A stretch of DNA of 64,000 bases from Cyanobacterium aponinum PCC 10605 (GTDB lineage Bacteria; Cyanobacteriota; Cyanobacteriia; Cyanobacteriales; Cyanobacteriaceae): assembly GCF_000317675.1 (NCBI RefSeq), contig NC_019776.1, forward strand, positions 620,001-684,000, read 5' to 3'. The notes beneath the pieces are model-generated. The model was not told the DNA's origin. It saw nothing but the letters and a program-made list of their open reading frames with translations, and ran no database searches. A program made the position numbers and the translations under genes. Of the stretch, positions 10,557 to 19,383 are shown in pieces (position 1 is the stretch's first letter; the number at the start of each line of letters is the position of its first letter).

Positions 10557-10736
10557 ATGAATAATCAAGAACCAAAAATTCCAAATCCTGAAAAAATTGC
10601 CGAAACTCTAAAAAAAGCTCGTCGTGCTTGTTGGGAAATGGAATTAGCAGGATTAGAATTAGATGAGGCGATCGCACTTTTAGAGCAAGAAAATCGTAAT
10701 CAACGTAAACAATATTTAAACAAGGTTTTAAGCTAA
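10557..10736 (+). CDS. Hypothetical small protein (59 aa), second of the cassette
   Basis: Begins at the ATG at 10557, two bases after the preceding stop; an ATG at 10542 in the same frame overlaps the upstream gene and is less likely. Highly charged and helical (PEKIAETLKKARRACWEMEL). No family recognised. Pairing of two small, soluble, coupled genes next to an orphan HicA-like gene is reminiscent of toxin-antitoxin cassettes, but no toxin or DNA-binding motif is visible in either. Confidence 0.55.
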   Translation: MNNQEPKIPNPEKIAETLKKARRACWEMELAGLELDEAIALLEQENRNQRKQYLNKVLS

Positions 10737-10844
10737 TAATTTGAGGAGATGCGATGGAATCCCTTAATCCCTTAAAAGATAAACTATAATTTAGATTACA
10801 TCGAAAATTTAAAAATTAGGATGCGACCGTTTTTCAGTAAATAA

Positions 10845-11102
10845 TTAAAACAAATCATCTTCAGTTAAATTAGCTTGTTTTAAAATAGCTTTAAGAGTAC
10901 CAATTTTCGGATCTTTATTGCTATGAATCGGTATTGATAAAGTTGTCTCTAATCCTTCTTTGTCAAAAATATGATGACTACCTTTAACACGCTTTAAAAC
11001 CCAGTCATATTTTTGCACTATTGTAGATAATTTCTTCCCTGAAACTGTAAGTGCGATCGCATCTACTATGGAAAGGAAAATTGATCGACAACCATAAGCC
11101 AC
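10845..11102 (-). CDS. hicA: HicA/YcfA-family mRNA interferase-like toxin, no HicB beside it
   Basis: The C-terminal ~65 residues are a clear HicA double-stranded-RNA-binding-like fold: SGKKLSTIVQKYDWVLKR, then KGSHHIF with the catalytic His, and IPIHSNKD. HicA toxins cleave mRNA and are normally held by HicB. Here no HicB gene is seen on either side. The expected ATG close to the SGKKL segment is absent: the frame instead runs back through a HIP1 site to a GTG at 11102, giving an atypical N-terminus. The gene may use a non-standard start or be a decaying orphan. Its 5' end lies 73 bases from the sigma-factor stop codon. Confidence 0.65.
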   Translation of the reverse strand: MAYGCRSIFLSIVDAIALTVSGKKLSTIVQKYDWVLKRVKGSHHIFDKEGLETTLSIPIHSNKDPKIGTLKAILKQANLTEDDLF

Positions 11103-11175
11103 AATTTTAAATTGTATAAAAAAAATCCCCCTATATTTAGGAGGAAAAAATATTACAATTTTCGATAATTTTCGA

Positions 11176-12267
11176 TTAAGAAAGCCATCCTTTTAATCTT
11201 CTTGCAACTTGTGGTCTTCTTAATTTACGCATAGCTTTAGTTTGAATTTGTCTGACTCTTTCCCGAGATAAATCAAAAATCTTACCGACTTCTTCTAAAG
11301 TGTGAGCTTTAGAACTAGCTAAACCATAACGCAAAACAATTACTTCTTTCTCTCTTTCACTTAAAACATCACTCAACACAGACACAATTTCTTGGTGCAT
11401 CATCGCTTCATTCATTTTGTCTTCGGGTAAAAGGAGATTAGTATCTTCCAATAATTCCATCAGTTCCGTATCTTCACCTTTGCCCACACGATGATTTAAA
11501 GATAAAGACTGTCTTTTCAACTGTAATAATTGATGTAACGCCTGACGCGTAATACCCATTTCTTCCGCTAACTCTTTTTCCGTCGGTTGACGTTGCAAAT
11601 CTTGTTTAAGTATTCGCTGGGCTTTTTTTAGTTTATTGAGTTTTTCAACGATATGAATGGGAAGTCTTATGGTACGAGAATCATTAGCGATAGTTCTGGT
11701 AATCGCTTGTCTGATCCACCAATAGGCATAGGTAGAAAATTTATAGCCTTTGTTTGGATCAAATTTTTCGGCCGCACGATTTAAGCCAATTGCCCCTTCC
11801 TGAATTAAATCTAAAAATGGTACTCCTCGATTTAGATACCGTTTAGCAATTGAGACGACTAGACGCAAATTAGAGCGAATCATTTTTCTTTTTGCTGTTC
11901 TTCCTTTATAAAGGCGATTGTCCAACTGTCGCTCACTTTCTAGCCCCATTGCTTTGGCTAATTCCATTTTACTAGGAGTTCTTTCCAATTGACGATGTAA
12001 TTCCTGTTGCTTTTCCTCACAGTCGCTCAGAAATTTGACGGCATAGGCAAGATTCACTTCTTCTTCGGCACTTAAAAGAGGATAACGAGCCATTTCTTTA
12101 AAAAATGAGCCGATCGAATCCTCAATTTTTGTTTTTTGTCTCCGAGATTTCGTTCCACTATCATCTTCTATGACCGAAAAATGAGCTATAACTTGGTGCA
12201 AATCCTCGTCAAGAGGTTCGTTTACTAACCCATTCTGATAATCTACAGTACTGCTGGTTCGATTCAT
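11176..12267 (-). CDS. sigC: Group 2 sigma-70 factor, SigC-like
   Basis: Primary-like RNA polymerase sigma factor, non-essential group 2. 363 residues from ATG 12267, chosen because GAGGAG lies eight bases upstream; a TTG at 12297 is also open. Region 1.2 is FFKEMARYPLLSAEEEV, region 2 includes RKMIRSNLRLVVSIAKRYLN and YAYWWIRQAITRTIA (core binding and -10 recognition), region 3 follows VEKLNKLKKAQR, and region 4.2 is HTLEEVGKIFDLSRERVRQI (-35 recognition). The long insert between regions 1.2 and 2.1 and the MARYPLL motif resemble SigC of other cyanobacteria from memory; SigB/D/E cannot be fully excluded. In the SigC group roles in carbon/nitrogen balance and heat acclimation are known. Confidence 0.85.
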   Translation of the reverse strand: MNRTSSTVDYQNGLVNEPLDEDLHQVIAHFSVIEDDSGTKSRRQKTKIEDSIGSFFKEMARYPLLSAEEEVNLAYAVKFLSDCEEKQQELHRQLERTPSKMELAKAMGLESERQLDNRLYKGRTAKRKMIRSNLRLVVSIAKRYLNRGVPFLDLIQEGAIGLNRAAEKFDPNKGYKFSTYAYWWIRQAITRTIANDSRTIRLPIHIVEKLNKLKKAQRILKQDLQRQPTEKELAEEMGITRQALHQLLQLKRQSLSLNHRVGKGEDTELMELLEDTNLLLPEDKMNEAMMHQEIVSVLSDVLSEREKEVIVLRYGLASSKAHTLEEVGKIFDLSRERVRQIQTKAMRKLRRPQVARRLKGWLS

Positions 12268-12881
12268 TTGATAACTCCTCTTTTTCGCACTGATCAATTT
12301 GCTATCACCATGATGTTAACTAAATCACTTTTTTACGAGTTATTTTGTGATGGTTAATACCAAAAATATTTAGTCAATGATAATAACAGATCTATAGATT
12401 CTAATTTACCTAAAAAAAGTCCTTTTTGACTACAATTAGACGGGAGATTGTATATTTTCTTAAGGTTTTCTTAAAACTTAATATTTTGTAATAATAATTC
12501 TCTTCAAAAATAAACTAATCATTTAATTAATTTAAATAAGATATTCACGATAATATCTTGTTAAGAATTTACATTATCCATGTTCATATTCATTTTTCTT
12601 GGGTATTTATTAGATTTAATATATTATTAATATCTTCATTTTTCAGGGTAAGTATTATTCTGATTGATTATTTCAGTTGTTTTTACATTTGACCCCATAT
12701 TTGCTGATAAATTGGGGTTTTTGTTCATAACATAAGTTTTTAATCTAAGAGGAATATCAACTATTTTTTCAATCAATATTTCACTCAATCAAACTAATGG
12801 GGAAAATCCCCCTACTAAGTTTTTTTGAGCATTAATCAGAGAATCGACTCTGTAATTGATAGGAGCTGATACCACTACAAT
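12268..12881. other. 614-base spacer with terminator-like hairpins, no gene found
   Basis: Holds the sigC promoter region (minus strand) and the 3' side of ureB. A plus-strand hairpin at 12692-12718 (ACCCCA paired with TGGGGT, ATTT with AAAT) runs directly into five Ts and looks like a Rho-independent terminator although no plus-strand gene precedes it. A second hairpin GGGG-AAAAT-CCCC sits at 12799-12811, with seven Ts at about 12820. TTGACT/TATATT-like boxes occur around 12426-12456 but are spaced 19 bases apart. A small RNA is possible but unproven. Confidence 0.4.
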
Positions 12882-13151
12882 TTATTGATAAGTTCCTTGA
12901 GTTTTGACTAATTCTACTTCTTTCTCGTCTCCTGGTTCAAAACGAATGGCAGTACCGGCTGGAATATTTAAACGCATACTGATGGTTTTGTCTCGATCGA
13001 ATCTGAGAGCAGAATTAACTTTAGCAAAGGGAAAATGTGAACCAACTTGAATAGGGCGATCGCCTGTATTGGCAACAGTAATTTTCAAGGTTTCTCGTCC
13101 TTGGTTAAGTTCGATCGAACCTTCTGGGGTAAATATTTCACCTGGTATCAT
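12882..13151 (-). CDS. ureB: Urease beta subunit, short at the C-terminus
   Basis: Structural subunit of the nickel enzyme that hydrolyses urea to ammonia and carbamate; part of (UreABC)3. [28 protein letters not shown] and [21 protein letters not shown] are the family blocks. The protein stops after only 89 residues (usually 101-110), replacing the normal ending around VYGFNG by VKTQGTYQ; none of the three frames beyond the stop restores it. The usual GSHYHF is GSHFPF here. ureC lies 47 kb away at 59905, so the urease genes are scattered, as in other cyanobacteria; ureA and the accessory genes are not in the window. Confidence 0.9.
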   Translation of the reverse strand: MIPGEIFTPEGSIELNQGRETLKITVANTGDRPIQVGSHFPFAKVNSALRFDRDKTISMRLNIPAGTAIRFEPGDEKEVELVKTQGTYQ

Positions 13152-13195
13152 ATATTTAGCTATAAAATAAAATACATCAATAATATTTTAATCCC

Positions 13196-13237
13196 AAAAA
13201 AGAAAACCCCCCACAAAAAGCAACAGTGAGGAGTTTT
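13196..13237 (-). terminator. Rho-independent terminator after rpmE
   Basis: On the minus strand a 12-bp stem (CTCCTCAC side pairing with GTGGGGGG, flanked by AAAA/TTTT, two G-T pairs) with an 11-base loop is followed by CTTTTTT. It lies 26 bases after the rpmE stop and ends the long ribosomal transcription unit. Confidence 0.85.
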
Positions 13238-13262
13238 AATCGATTTATTTTGGTAACGAGTC

Positions 13263-13499
13263 TTAGCTTTCTGAATCTTTCTTTTCCTGCTTACCAAGCA
13301 TACCGTACTTACGTAAGAAGCGATCGACTCTTCCTTCCGTATCAATAATTTTCTGAGTACCAGTGTAAAAGGGATGATTACCAGACCAAACCTCTACATT
13401 AATTTCAGGTTGGGTAGATCCCACACGCATCACTTCTTCACCGTTACAAATAACTTTGGCATCAGGATACCATTGGGGGTGTATTCCTTCTTTGGGCAT
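13263..13499 (-). CDS. rpmE: Ribosomal protein bL31
   Basis: Large-subunit protein at the 30S-50S bridge. 78 residues, beginning MPKEGIHPQWYPDAKVIC and with the family block WSGNHPFYTGTQK. Only one cysteine is seen, so it is the zinc-free (C-minus) type. Last gene of the superoperon, 172 bases after rpsI, with a strong terminator behind it. Confidence 0.96.
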   Translation of the reverse strand: MPKEGIHPQWYPDAKVICNGEEVMRVGSTQPEINVEVWSGNHPFYTGTQKIIDTEGRVDRFLRKYGMLGKQEKKDSES

Positions 13500-13532
13500 T
13501 GTTTTATCTCCTAAAAATTATAAATTGATTGA

Positions 13533-13546
13533 GGAGTCAGGAGTCA
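13533..13546. repeat. Two GGAGTCA heptads in the rpmE-rpsI spacer
   Basis: Two exact direct copies of GGAGTCA in tandem, one more case of the seven-base spacing found in many spacers of the window. Confidence 0.5.
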
Positions 13547-13671
13547 TAATTCACCGAGTCTGGAGTGTAATCTAAAAATCCATTACCGTGACTGATTCCC
13601 TATTCCTACTTGACTTAAATTAACTGAATCTAATCGATAAATCGGAAAAAATAGGCAAAAACTGCCAAAAA

Positions 13672-14070
13672 TTAACGTTTAGAGAATTGAGGTGCTTTAC
13701 GAGCTTTGCGTAAGCCATATTTCTTACGTTCTTTTGCACGAGGGTCACGGGTTAAGTAACCTTCAGCTTTTAAAGGTTGGCGATTATCAGGATCTAACTG
13801 ACACAAAGCACGGGCAACCCCTAACTTAACCGCATCAGATTGACCAGTTAAGCCACCACCATGAGCATTAACGATAATATCATATTCATTTTCTAACCCT
13901 AAGGTTTCTAAGGGTGCTTTTAAGGTTTGAATATAGTTAGGAATTAACTGAAAATACTCAGAACCTTCTCTGTTATTTACTTTTACTGCACCAGTGCCGG
14001 GTACAAGACGAACTCTAGCAACAGAGGCTTTACGACGGCCCGTTCCTAAATAAACTACTTGATTAGACAT
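13672..14070 (-). CDS. rpsI: Ribosomal protein uS9
   Basis: Small-subunit head protein whose basic C-terminal tail (ending APQFSKR) reaches the P-site tRNA. 132 residues with the opening block [14 protein letters not shown]. Its ATG overlaps the rplM stop by one base (TAATG), so the pair is translationally coupled, as usual for rplM-rpsI. Confidence 0.97.
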   Translation of the reverse strand: MSNQVVYLGTGRRKASVARVRLVPGTGAVKVNNREGSEYFQLIPNYIQTLKAPLETLGLENEYDIIVNAHGGGLTGQSDAVKLGVARALCQLDPDNRQPLKAEGYLTRDPRAKERKKYGLRKARKAPQFSKR

Positions 14071-14525
14071 TATTTGCTACCTCCTGCAATAGTATTAACG
14101 GTTAAAGTTTCAGGCTGTTGAGCCTCATGGGGGTGATTAGGTCCGGTGTAAACTTTAAGTTTTGTAAACAAACTTCTACCTAAGCTATTTTTAGGTAACA
14201 TACCTTTAACAGCCTTTTCGATAATTCTTTCAGGAATACGCTTTTGTAACTGAGCGAAAGTTTCTACTTTCATTCCACCGGGGCGGCCAGAATGACGACG
14301 GTAGAGTTTTTGTTCACTTTTTCTGCCTGTAACAACTACTTTTTCTGCATTAACCACAATGACGTAATCCCCAGTATCTAAATGGGGGGTATAAGAGGCT
14401 TTGTTTTTACCTCTTAAAACATTGGCAATTTCAGTGGCTAATCTGCCTAAACGTTGGTTTTCGGCATCCACTACATACCATTTCTTTTCTATACTGTCTA
14501 TAGCTGGAACTATTGTTTTATTCAT
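14070..14525 (-). CDS. rplM: Ribosomal protein uL13
   Basis: Early-assembly 50S protein. 151 residues; [28 protein letters not shown] and the KGMLPKN block identify it. Located 18 bases after truA and overlapping rpsI, within the cyanobacterial rplQ-truA-rplM-rpsI-rpmE tail of the superoperon. Confidence 0.97.
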   Translation of the reverse strand: MNKTIVPAIDSIEKKWYVVDAENQRLGRLATEIANVLRGKNKASYTPHLDTGDYVIVVNAEKVVVTGRKSEQKLYRRHSGRPGGMKVETFAQLQKRIPERIIEKAVKGMLPKNSLGRSLFTKLKVYTGPNHPHEAQQPETLTVNTIAGGSK

Positions 14526-14543
14526 TTTCGTTTTAGACTCTTA

Positions 14544-15368
14544 TTAACTAAAAGTAAAAATAGGTTGAGCATTGAACCAAACTGATTCAGGAAAGGGAAA
14601 TTCGGGATAACCTACTCTTAACAAACATAATCCTTTAGCAGGGGCTGAATATTTCACTTCTTCCCGACGACAATTCATCCAAATATCTTGGAACTGTGTC
14701 AAGGATTTTGTCCCCGCACCAACCTCTACTAACATCCCTACCAGTAGTCTCACCATGCCGTATAAAAAGCCACTAGCTTGAATTTCAATATTGATTAGAT
14801 CTTGTTCGTATCTAACACAACTAACTTCTTGTACTTCTAGCAAAGAGTGAGAACGTTTTGAACCAGCTCGACGAAAGGCACTCATATCATGGTGTCCGAG
14901 CATGGGTTTCAGTGCTTCTGCCATCAAATTTTCGTTTAACGGCTGATAATAGTAATGCCAAGTAAAGGGTTGTAAAAATAGGTTGGGAATTTTACCAGTA
15001 TATATAGTATAACGATAACGACGATAAGTAGCGGTAAAACAGGCGTGCCAATGGGGGGCAACTTCGGAGGAAGCTCTAATTAAGATACCATCAGGCAAAC
15101 AACTGTTTAAAACTTTTGCCCATTTTTGTGCTGGAATGGGAGAACACACTTCAAAATGTGCCACTTGTGCAGAAGCATGAACTCCACTATCAGTTCTTCC
15201 CGCTCCATAAATCGTTACTTTATGTCCTACTATAGATGCGATCGCATCTTCAATTTCTGCTTGTACACTGCGATAGTGTGGCTGTCTCTGCCAACCATGA
15301 AAATTAGTACCGACATATTGAATTACTAAAGCAATTCGTTGTTTATTTGTGGAACTAGAATCAACCAT
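14544..15368 (-). CDS. truA: tRNA pseudouridine(38-40) synthase TruA
   Basis: Isomerises uridines 38-40 in the anticodon stem of many tRNAs. 274 residues, full length; the catalytic Asp is in GAGRTDSGVHA, preceded by YVGTNFHGWQRQP. Placed 21 bases after rplQ and 18 before rplM, so it is co-transcribed with ribosomal protein genes, an arrangement known in cyanobacteria. Confidence 0.96.
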   Translation of the reverse strand: MVDSSSTNKQRIALVIQYVGTNFHGWQRQPHYRSVQAEIEDAIASIVGHKVTIYGAGRTDSGVHASAQVAHFEVCSPIPAQKWAKVLNSCLPDGILIRASSEVAPHWHACFTATYRRYRYTIYTGKIPNLFLQPFTWHYYYQPLNENLMAEALKPMLGHHDMSAFRRAGSKRSHSLLEVQEVSCVRYEQDLINIEIQASGFLYGMVRLLVGMLVEVGAGTKSLTQFQDIWMNCRREEVKYSAPAKGLCLLRVGYPEFPFPESVWFNAQPIFTFS

Positions 15369-15389
15369 GAATCAGAGACTAAAGAGAAA

Positions 15390-15740
15390 TTAAACTAATT
15401 GAATAATTGCCATTTCCGCATTATCCCCACGGCGGCTTTTTGTGCGAACAACACGAGTATAACCACCATTTCTATTTCCATAACGCTCTGTAGCTTTAGC
15501 AAAAATATCGTTGACTAAATCTTTGTCATAGATATAACCTAAAGCCTGACGACGAGCAGATAGAGAACCATCTTTTGCTAAGGTAATCATTTTATCCGCA
15601 GTAGTGCGAACAGCTTTGGCACGAGCCTTAGTGGTTACGATTTCGCCTTCTCTGAGTAACTGGGTAGTTAAAGCACGGAGAAGGGCTTTGCGTTGGTCAG
15701 CTGGTAAGCCTAATAAAGGTACTTTACGACGGTGACGCAT
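15390..15740 (-). CDS. rplQ: Ribosomal protein bL17
   Basis: 50S protein near the peptide exit tunnel. 116 residues with the start [20 protein letters not shown] and the block [17 protein letters not shown]. It sits 260 bases downstream of rpoA; that spacer is unusually long for this pair and holds a heptad array. Confidence 0.97.
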   Translation of the reverse strand: MRHRRKVPLLGLPADQRKALLRALTTQLLREGEIVTTKARAKAVRTTADKMITLAKDGSLSARRQALGYIYDKDLVNDIFAKATERYGNRNGGYTRVVRTKSRRGDNAEMAIIQLV

Positions 15741-15815
15741 AATTTCCTCCTAAAATATTAAGAAACTAAGAATTTTAAAAATTAAATATTGTTGCTGAAT
15801 TCAGCCAGTATTACT

Positions 15816-15850
15816 GAAGTTCGGAGTTTGGAGTTCGGAGTTCGGGGTTA
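15816..15850. repeat. Five GGAGTTC-type heptads between rplQ and rpoA
   Basis: Five consecutive seven-base units (consensus GGAGTTC, the first GAAGTTC and the last GGGGTTA) lie inside the transcribed rpoA-rplQ spacer. The same unit occurs at 20775 and, as the complement AACTCCG, at 19311 and 61734. Confidence 0.75.
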
Positions 15851-16000
15851 TTTAATGACCAATTATTAACTGATAATTAAAGTAACTACTTTTTTCAGCA
15901 TCGAACTTCGGTAAACACGATTAAATTTCACAAATCCAGAGTCTTTGACTTGAATCAGTGAAATCAGAATCTATTCTTTAATACCTATAAATTATCGAAT

Positions 16001-16990
16001 TTAAGGACTGGTGACAGGTTCAGCACTTTGGATCAACTCCCCAGCCGGAGGGTCTTTCATTTTACCCTCTCCAAGAGTAATTCCTAAACGTTGCTGTAAA
16101 GCCTCAATAACCTCTTCTGCTGATTTTTGACCGAAGTTTTTAATTTCGAGTAAATCATCTTGAGAATATTCCAATAAATCCGCCACAGTGTTAATTTGAG
16201 CCCGTTTCAAACAATTGTAAGCACGGACAGATAAATTTAACTCCTCGATGGGAATTTGACTGGTGGGGTCTTCTGGCTCTACTGTTTCTTCCTGTTGTCC
16301 TGAAATTGTTGTGGCATCTGTTAAAGGAGAGAATAGATTAACTAAAATCTCTGATGCTGAAGAAAGGGCTTCTTCTGGCTTAATACTACCATTAGTCCAG
16401 ATTTCTAAAATCAGACGATCAGCAATTTCTCCTTCATAACGGATTTCTTCCGCCACAAAGTTTACTTTTGAAACAGGCATAAACACTGAATCAATTTGTA
16501 AAAAGTCGAGGGAACTATTTTCATCTTTGCCTTTATCTACAGCACGATAACCCTTTCCTTTCTCGACCCGAAATTCCATCTCTAACTTACCACCTTTCCC
16601 CAGAGTACAAATATACTGACTTGGTTCAACTACTTCTATTTCCGAAGGGAGATCGAATTGAGCGGCAGTAATGGTACAAGGACCAGTGGCTACAACACGA
16701 CCAATTTGAGGAGAATCGCTATAGCTTTTGAAAATAACCCCTTTCATATTGAGCATTATTTCCATCACATCTTCTCTTACCCCTTCGACAACAGCAAACT
16801 CATGATTAACACCGGCGATTCTAACGGCAGTTACTGCTGCACCTTCTAAATTAGATAAAAGAACTCGTCTCAAGGAATTACCCATAGTTATGCCTTGTCC
16901 TTTTTCTAAGGGTTCAAGCACAAACTTTCCGTATTGACCTTGATTTTTTTGAGTTTTACTTGCTACGCAGTCGATTTTAAACACAGCCAC
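16001..16990 (-). CDS. rpoA: RNA polymerase alpha subunit
   Basis: Scaffold for polymerase assembly. 329 residues: N-terminal dimerisation domain (VLEPLEKGQGITMGNSLRRV, then VREDVMEIMLNMKG) to about residue 230, an acidic linker, and the C-terminal helix-hairpin-helix domain (LNLSVRAYNCLKRA, LLEIKNFGQKSAEEV) that contacts promoter DNA and activators. The start is the GTG at 16990: its product VAVFKIDCV aligns with other cyanobacterial alpha subunits and GAGG lies upstream. Follows rpsK by 109 bases; no rpsD intervenes, as in other cyanobacteria. Confidence 0.97.
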   Translation of the reverse strand: MAVFKIDCVASKTQKNQGQYGKFVLEPLEKGQGITMGNSLRRVLLSNLEGAAVTAVRIAGVNHEFAVVEGVREDVMEIMLNMKGVIFKSYSDSPQIGRVVATGPCTITAAQFDLPSEIEVVEPSQYICTLGKGGKLEMEFRVEKGKGYRAVDKGKDENSSLDFLQIDSVFMPVSKVNFVAEEIRYEGEIADRLILEIWTNGSIKPEEALSSASEILVNLFSPLTDATTISGQQEETVEPEDPTSQIPIEELNLSVRAYNCLKRAQINTVADLLEYSQDDLLEIKNFGQKSAEEVIEALQQRLGITLGEGKMKDPPAGELIQSAEPVTSP

Positions 16991-17099
16991 AGTGGTTATT
17001 TCCTCAGTTGATGAAGTCAGGTTTCAGATGTTGGTGATAATCTTTACTTTTTTCTGGCTTTATTTTGCCTTAGCAGATTATCCGAAGTTTGTTTTTTGA

Positions 17100-17492
17100 T
17101 TAGACTCTACGTCTTTTGGGAGGGCGACAGCCGTTGTGGGGAATGGGGGTAATATCACGAATTAAAGTGATTTCTAATCCTGCTCCTTGTAATGCTCTGA
17201 TAGCAGTTTCACGTCCTGCACCAGGACCACTTACCATCACTTCCACTTGTTTCATTCCGTTATCCATTGCTACTCGAGCGGCACTGTCAGCGGCAGTCTG
17301 AGCGGCAAAAGGTGTTCCTTTCTTTGCTCCTTTAAAACCACTAGACCCGGCAGTTGCCCAAGAAATAACGTTACCAGTAGTATCGGTAATAGTTACAATG
17401 GTATTGTTAAAAGTAGATTTGATATAAGCTGTACCACTAGGGATATTTTTCTTTTGTTTTTTTGGTCCTCCCCTTTTGGTGGGTTTTGCCAT
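17100..17492 (-). CDS. rpsK: Ribosomal protein uS11
   Basis: 30S platform protein near the E site. 130 residues; [35 protein letters not shown] and the basic ending [12 protein letters not shown] are typical. Lies between rpsM and rpoA. Confidence 0.97.
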   Translation of the reverse strand: MAKPTKRGGPKKQKKNIPSGTAYIKSTFNNTIVTITDTTGNVISWATAGSSGFKGAKKGTPFAAQTAADSAARVAMDNGMKQVEVMVSGPGAGRETAIRALQGAGLEITLIRDITPIPHNGCRPPKRRRV

Positions 17493-17624
17493 GGTATATT
17501 TACCTCTTTAACTAATTAGTTTCAATTGCTGTGGTTAATAGAATTAGTAAGTTTATTGTTATTTTTAGTTAACAAATAAGATTGCATCTGCCAGAGGCAA
17601 GATTTAAGTTTGATGGGATTTATT

Positions 17625-18005
17625 TTATTTTTTACCCGGTTTTTTCTTCCCTGCGATCGCAATTCTGCGTCCTCTACGGGTTCTGGCATTAGTTTTGGTT
17701 CTCTGTCCACGCACAGGCAAACCCTGACGATGACGACGACCTCTGTAAGTACCAATATCACCCAAACGTTTGATGTTCATTGCTTCTAAACGACGCAAAT
17801 CCCCTTCAATTTGGTAATTTTCTTCGATGTAGTTTCTTAATTTGGTAACATCCTCGTCGCTGAGATCTCTTACTCTGGTGTCAGGATTTACCCCTGTTGC
17901 CGCTAAAATTTTTTGGGAGGTGGTCAAGCCAATACCATATAAATAAGTTAGTCCAATCTCTACTCGTTTGTCACGAGGCAAATCAATACCTGATATCCTA
18001 GCCAT
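17625..18005 (-). CDS. rpsM: Ribosomal protein uS13
   Basis: 30S head protein contacting P-site tRNA and bridge B1. 126 residues with [37 protein letters not shown] and a Lys-rich tail. A HIP1 site lies in its last codons. Follows rpmJ by 87 bases. Confidence 0.97.
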   Translation of the reverse strand: MARISGIDLPRDKRVEIGLTYLYGIGLTTSQKILAATGVNPDTRVRDLSDEDVTKLRNYIEENYQIEGDLRRLEAMNIKRLGDIGTYRGRRHRQGLPVRGQRTKTNARTRRGRRIAIAGKKKPGKK

Positions 18006-18092
18006 GTTTTCGTTTCCTTTCTTTGTCTTGCTGTAGTTGGCAAAAAATTTGGTTGTTTTTTAAACAATAAGCTAAACTGTTGTTAACAGTTC

Positions 18093-18206
18093 TTATCCTT
18101 GACGTTGTTTATGTTTGGGGTTGGAACAAATAACCATTACTCGTCCACGACGACGAATAACTCGGCATTTGTCACAAATCTTTTTAACTGATGCTCTTAC
18201 TTTCAT
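18093..18206 (-). CDS. rpmJ: Ribosomal protein bL36
   Basis: 37-residue zinc-binding 50S protein, found by reading the infA-rpsM spacer. It starts [16 protein letters not shown] and has the complete zinc set Cys11, Cys14, Cys27 and His32. The position between infA and rpsM is the standard one, so the call is secure despite its size. Confidence 0.96.
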   Translation of the reverse strand: MKVRASVKKICDKCRVIRRRGRVMVICSNPKHKQRQG

Positions 18207-18352
18207 AATCGTAGTTTACACTGCAAGCTTTTGATTATAACAGGATTTGGGATCTCTGTCAAACATAAATAGGTGATCTAAGTCAAGATCTTTTTTGAGT
18301 AAATTTCTACTCTTTTTTTGATCTTTATATTAGATTTACTTATTAATGATTT

Positions 18353-18580
18353 TTATTTTTTCCCTTTAAGTCGATAAGTGATTCGACCTTTGGTCAAGTC
18401 ATAGGGAGTTAGTTCGACTTTGACGCGATCGCCCGGTAAGATTTTGATGTAGTTACGACGAATTTTACCCGCAATATGAGCTAAAACGTTGAAACCATTA
18501 TCTAAATCTACTCTAAACATGGCGTTAGGCAGTGATTCTGTCACAGTCCCTTCCATTTCAATTAAGTCTTTTTTAGACAT
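18353..18580 (-). CDS. infA: Translation initiation factor IF-1
   Basis: Binds the 30S A site during initiation with IF-2 and IF-3. 75 residues forming a single S1-type OB fold: [38 protein letters not shown] and [11 protein letters not shown]. Lies between adk and rpmJ, separated by 138 and 146 bases. Confidence 0.97.
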   Translation of the reverse strand: MSKKDLIEMEGTVTESLPNAMFRVDLDNGFNVLAHIAGKIRRNYIKILPGDRVKVELTPYDLTKGRITYRLKGKK

Positions 18581-18718
18581 AGTTAATTATCCTCTTGATT
18601 TTGTCTATAATTTTTGTCAATTTTATCAAACAGTTTTTTCTGAGATTAAACCTTGTATATGATAGCGAATGACTAAAATATTAAAGTTTTAACCCCATAT
18701 TTGACAGAAATTAATTTT

Positions 18719-19273
18719 TTAGGACTTAACTATGGTTGTGATTTCGGCGGTGATTTCCTCCATAGAGCGATCGCCATCTACTGTTTTTAAGAGATTACTC
18801 TGTTGATAATAGTCAATTAGAGGAGCAGTTTGTTGACGGTAAACATCAAGACGATTATTGATAGTTTCTTCGTTATCATCTTTTCTGCCCCTGGCCAACA
18901 AACGTTGCAAAATCACCTCGTTTGGCACGTCTAAGTTAACTACTGCATCACAATTTTGGTCTAACTTCTTGAGTAAACCCGTTAAAAATTCCGCTTGAGG
19001 TACATTGCGGGGAAATCCATCGAGAATCCATCCTTTTTGAGCATCATCTTGTCCTAATCTTTCTTCAATCAAGTCAAGAATCAACTCATCAGGCACTAAA
19101 TCGCCATTATCGACATAACTTTTAGCTTTTACCCCCAAGGGAGTTTGAGCGGCGATCGCACCTCTGAGAATATCTCCGGTGGAAATATGAGGAATACCGT
19201 GTTTTTCGGCTATCAAAGCCCCTTGAGTACCCTTACCAGACCCCGGAGGACCTAAAAAAATAATTTTTGTCAT
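18719..19273 (-). CDS. adk: Adenylate kinase (short form)
   Basis: Interconverts ATP + AMP and 2 ADP. 184 residues with the P-loop GPPGSGKGTQG, the AMP-binding STGDILR and the DGFPRNVPQAEF loop. The LID is the short type without zinc cysteines (LLARGRKDDNEETINNR). Follows secY by 110 bases, as in other bacteria with a secY-adk pair; map is absent, usual in cyanobacteria. Confidence 0.97.
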   Translation of the reverse strand: MTKIIFLGPPGSGKGTQGALIAEKHGIPHISTGDILRGAIAAQTPLGVKAKSYVDNGDLVPDELILDLIEERLGQDDAQKGWILDGFPRNVPQAEFLTGLLKKLDQNCDAVVNLDVPNEVILQRLLARGRKDDNEETINNRLDVYRQQTAPLIDYYQQSNLLKTVDGDRSMEEITAEITTIVKS

Positions 19274-19310
19274 ATTCTAAATAATTAGATATTAGGAATT
19301 GGGTTAAAAA

Positions 19311-19381
19311 AACTCCGAACTCCGTTCACGGCGGGAGGAAGTACAAGAGCCGAAGGCAAACTCTTCGAACTCTGAACTCTC
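19311..19381. repeat. AACTCCG / AACTCTG heptads in the adk-secY spacer
   Basis: Two exact AACTCCG units at 19311-19324 and two AACTCTS units at 19368-19381 bracket a G+C-richer stretch. They are the complement of the GGAGTTC units at 15816 and 20775. Confidence 0.6.
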
Positions 19382-19383
19382 AC

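Noticed and set aside
10845-11102. HicB in the neighbouring small genes
   Set aside because: Neither 10213-10554 nor 10557-10736 has the HicB RNase-H-like or ribbon-helix-helix patterns.
12853-12881. Frameshift that would restore the UreB C-terminus
   Set aside because: None of the frames beyond the stop encodes the VYGFNG-like ending.
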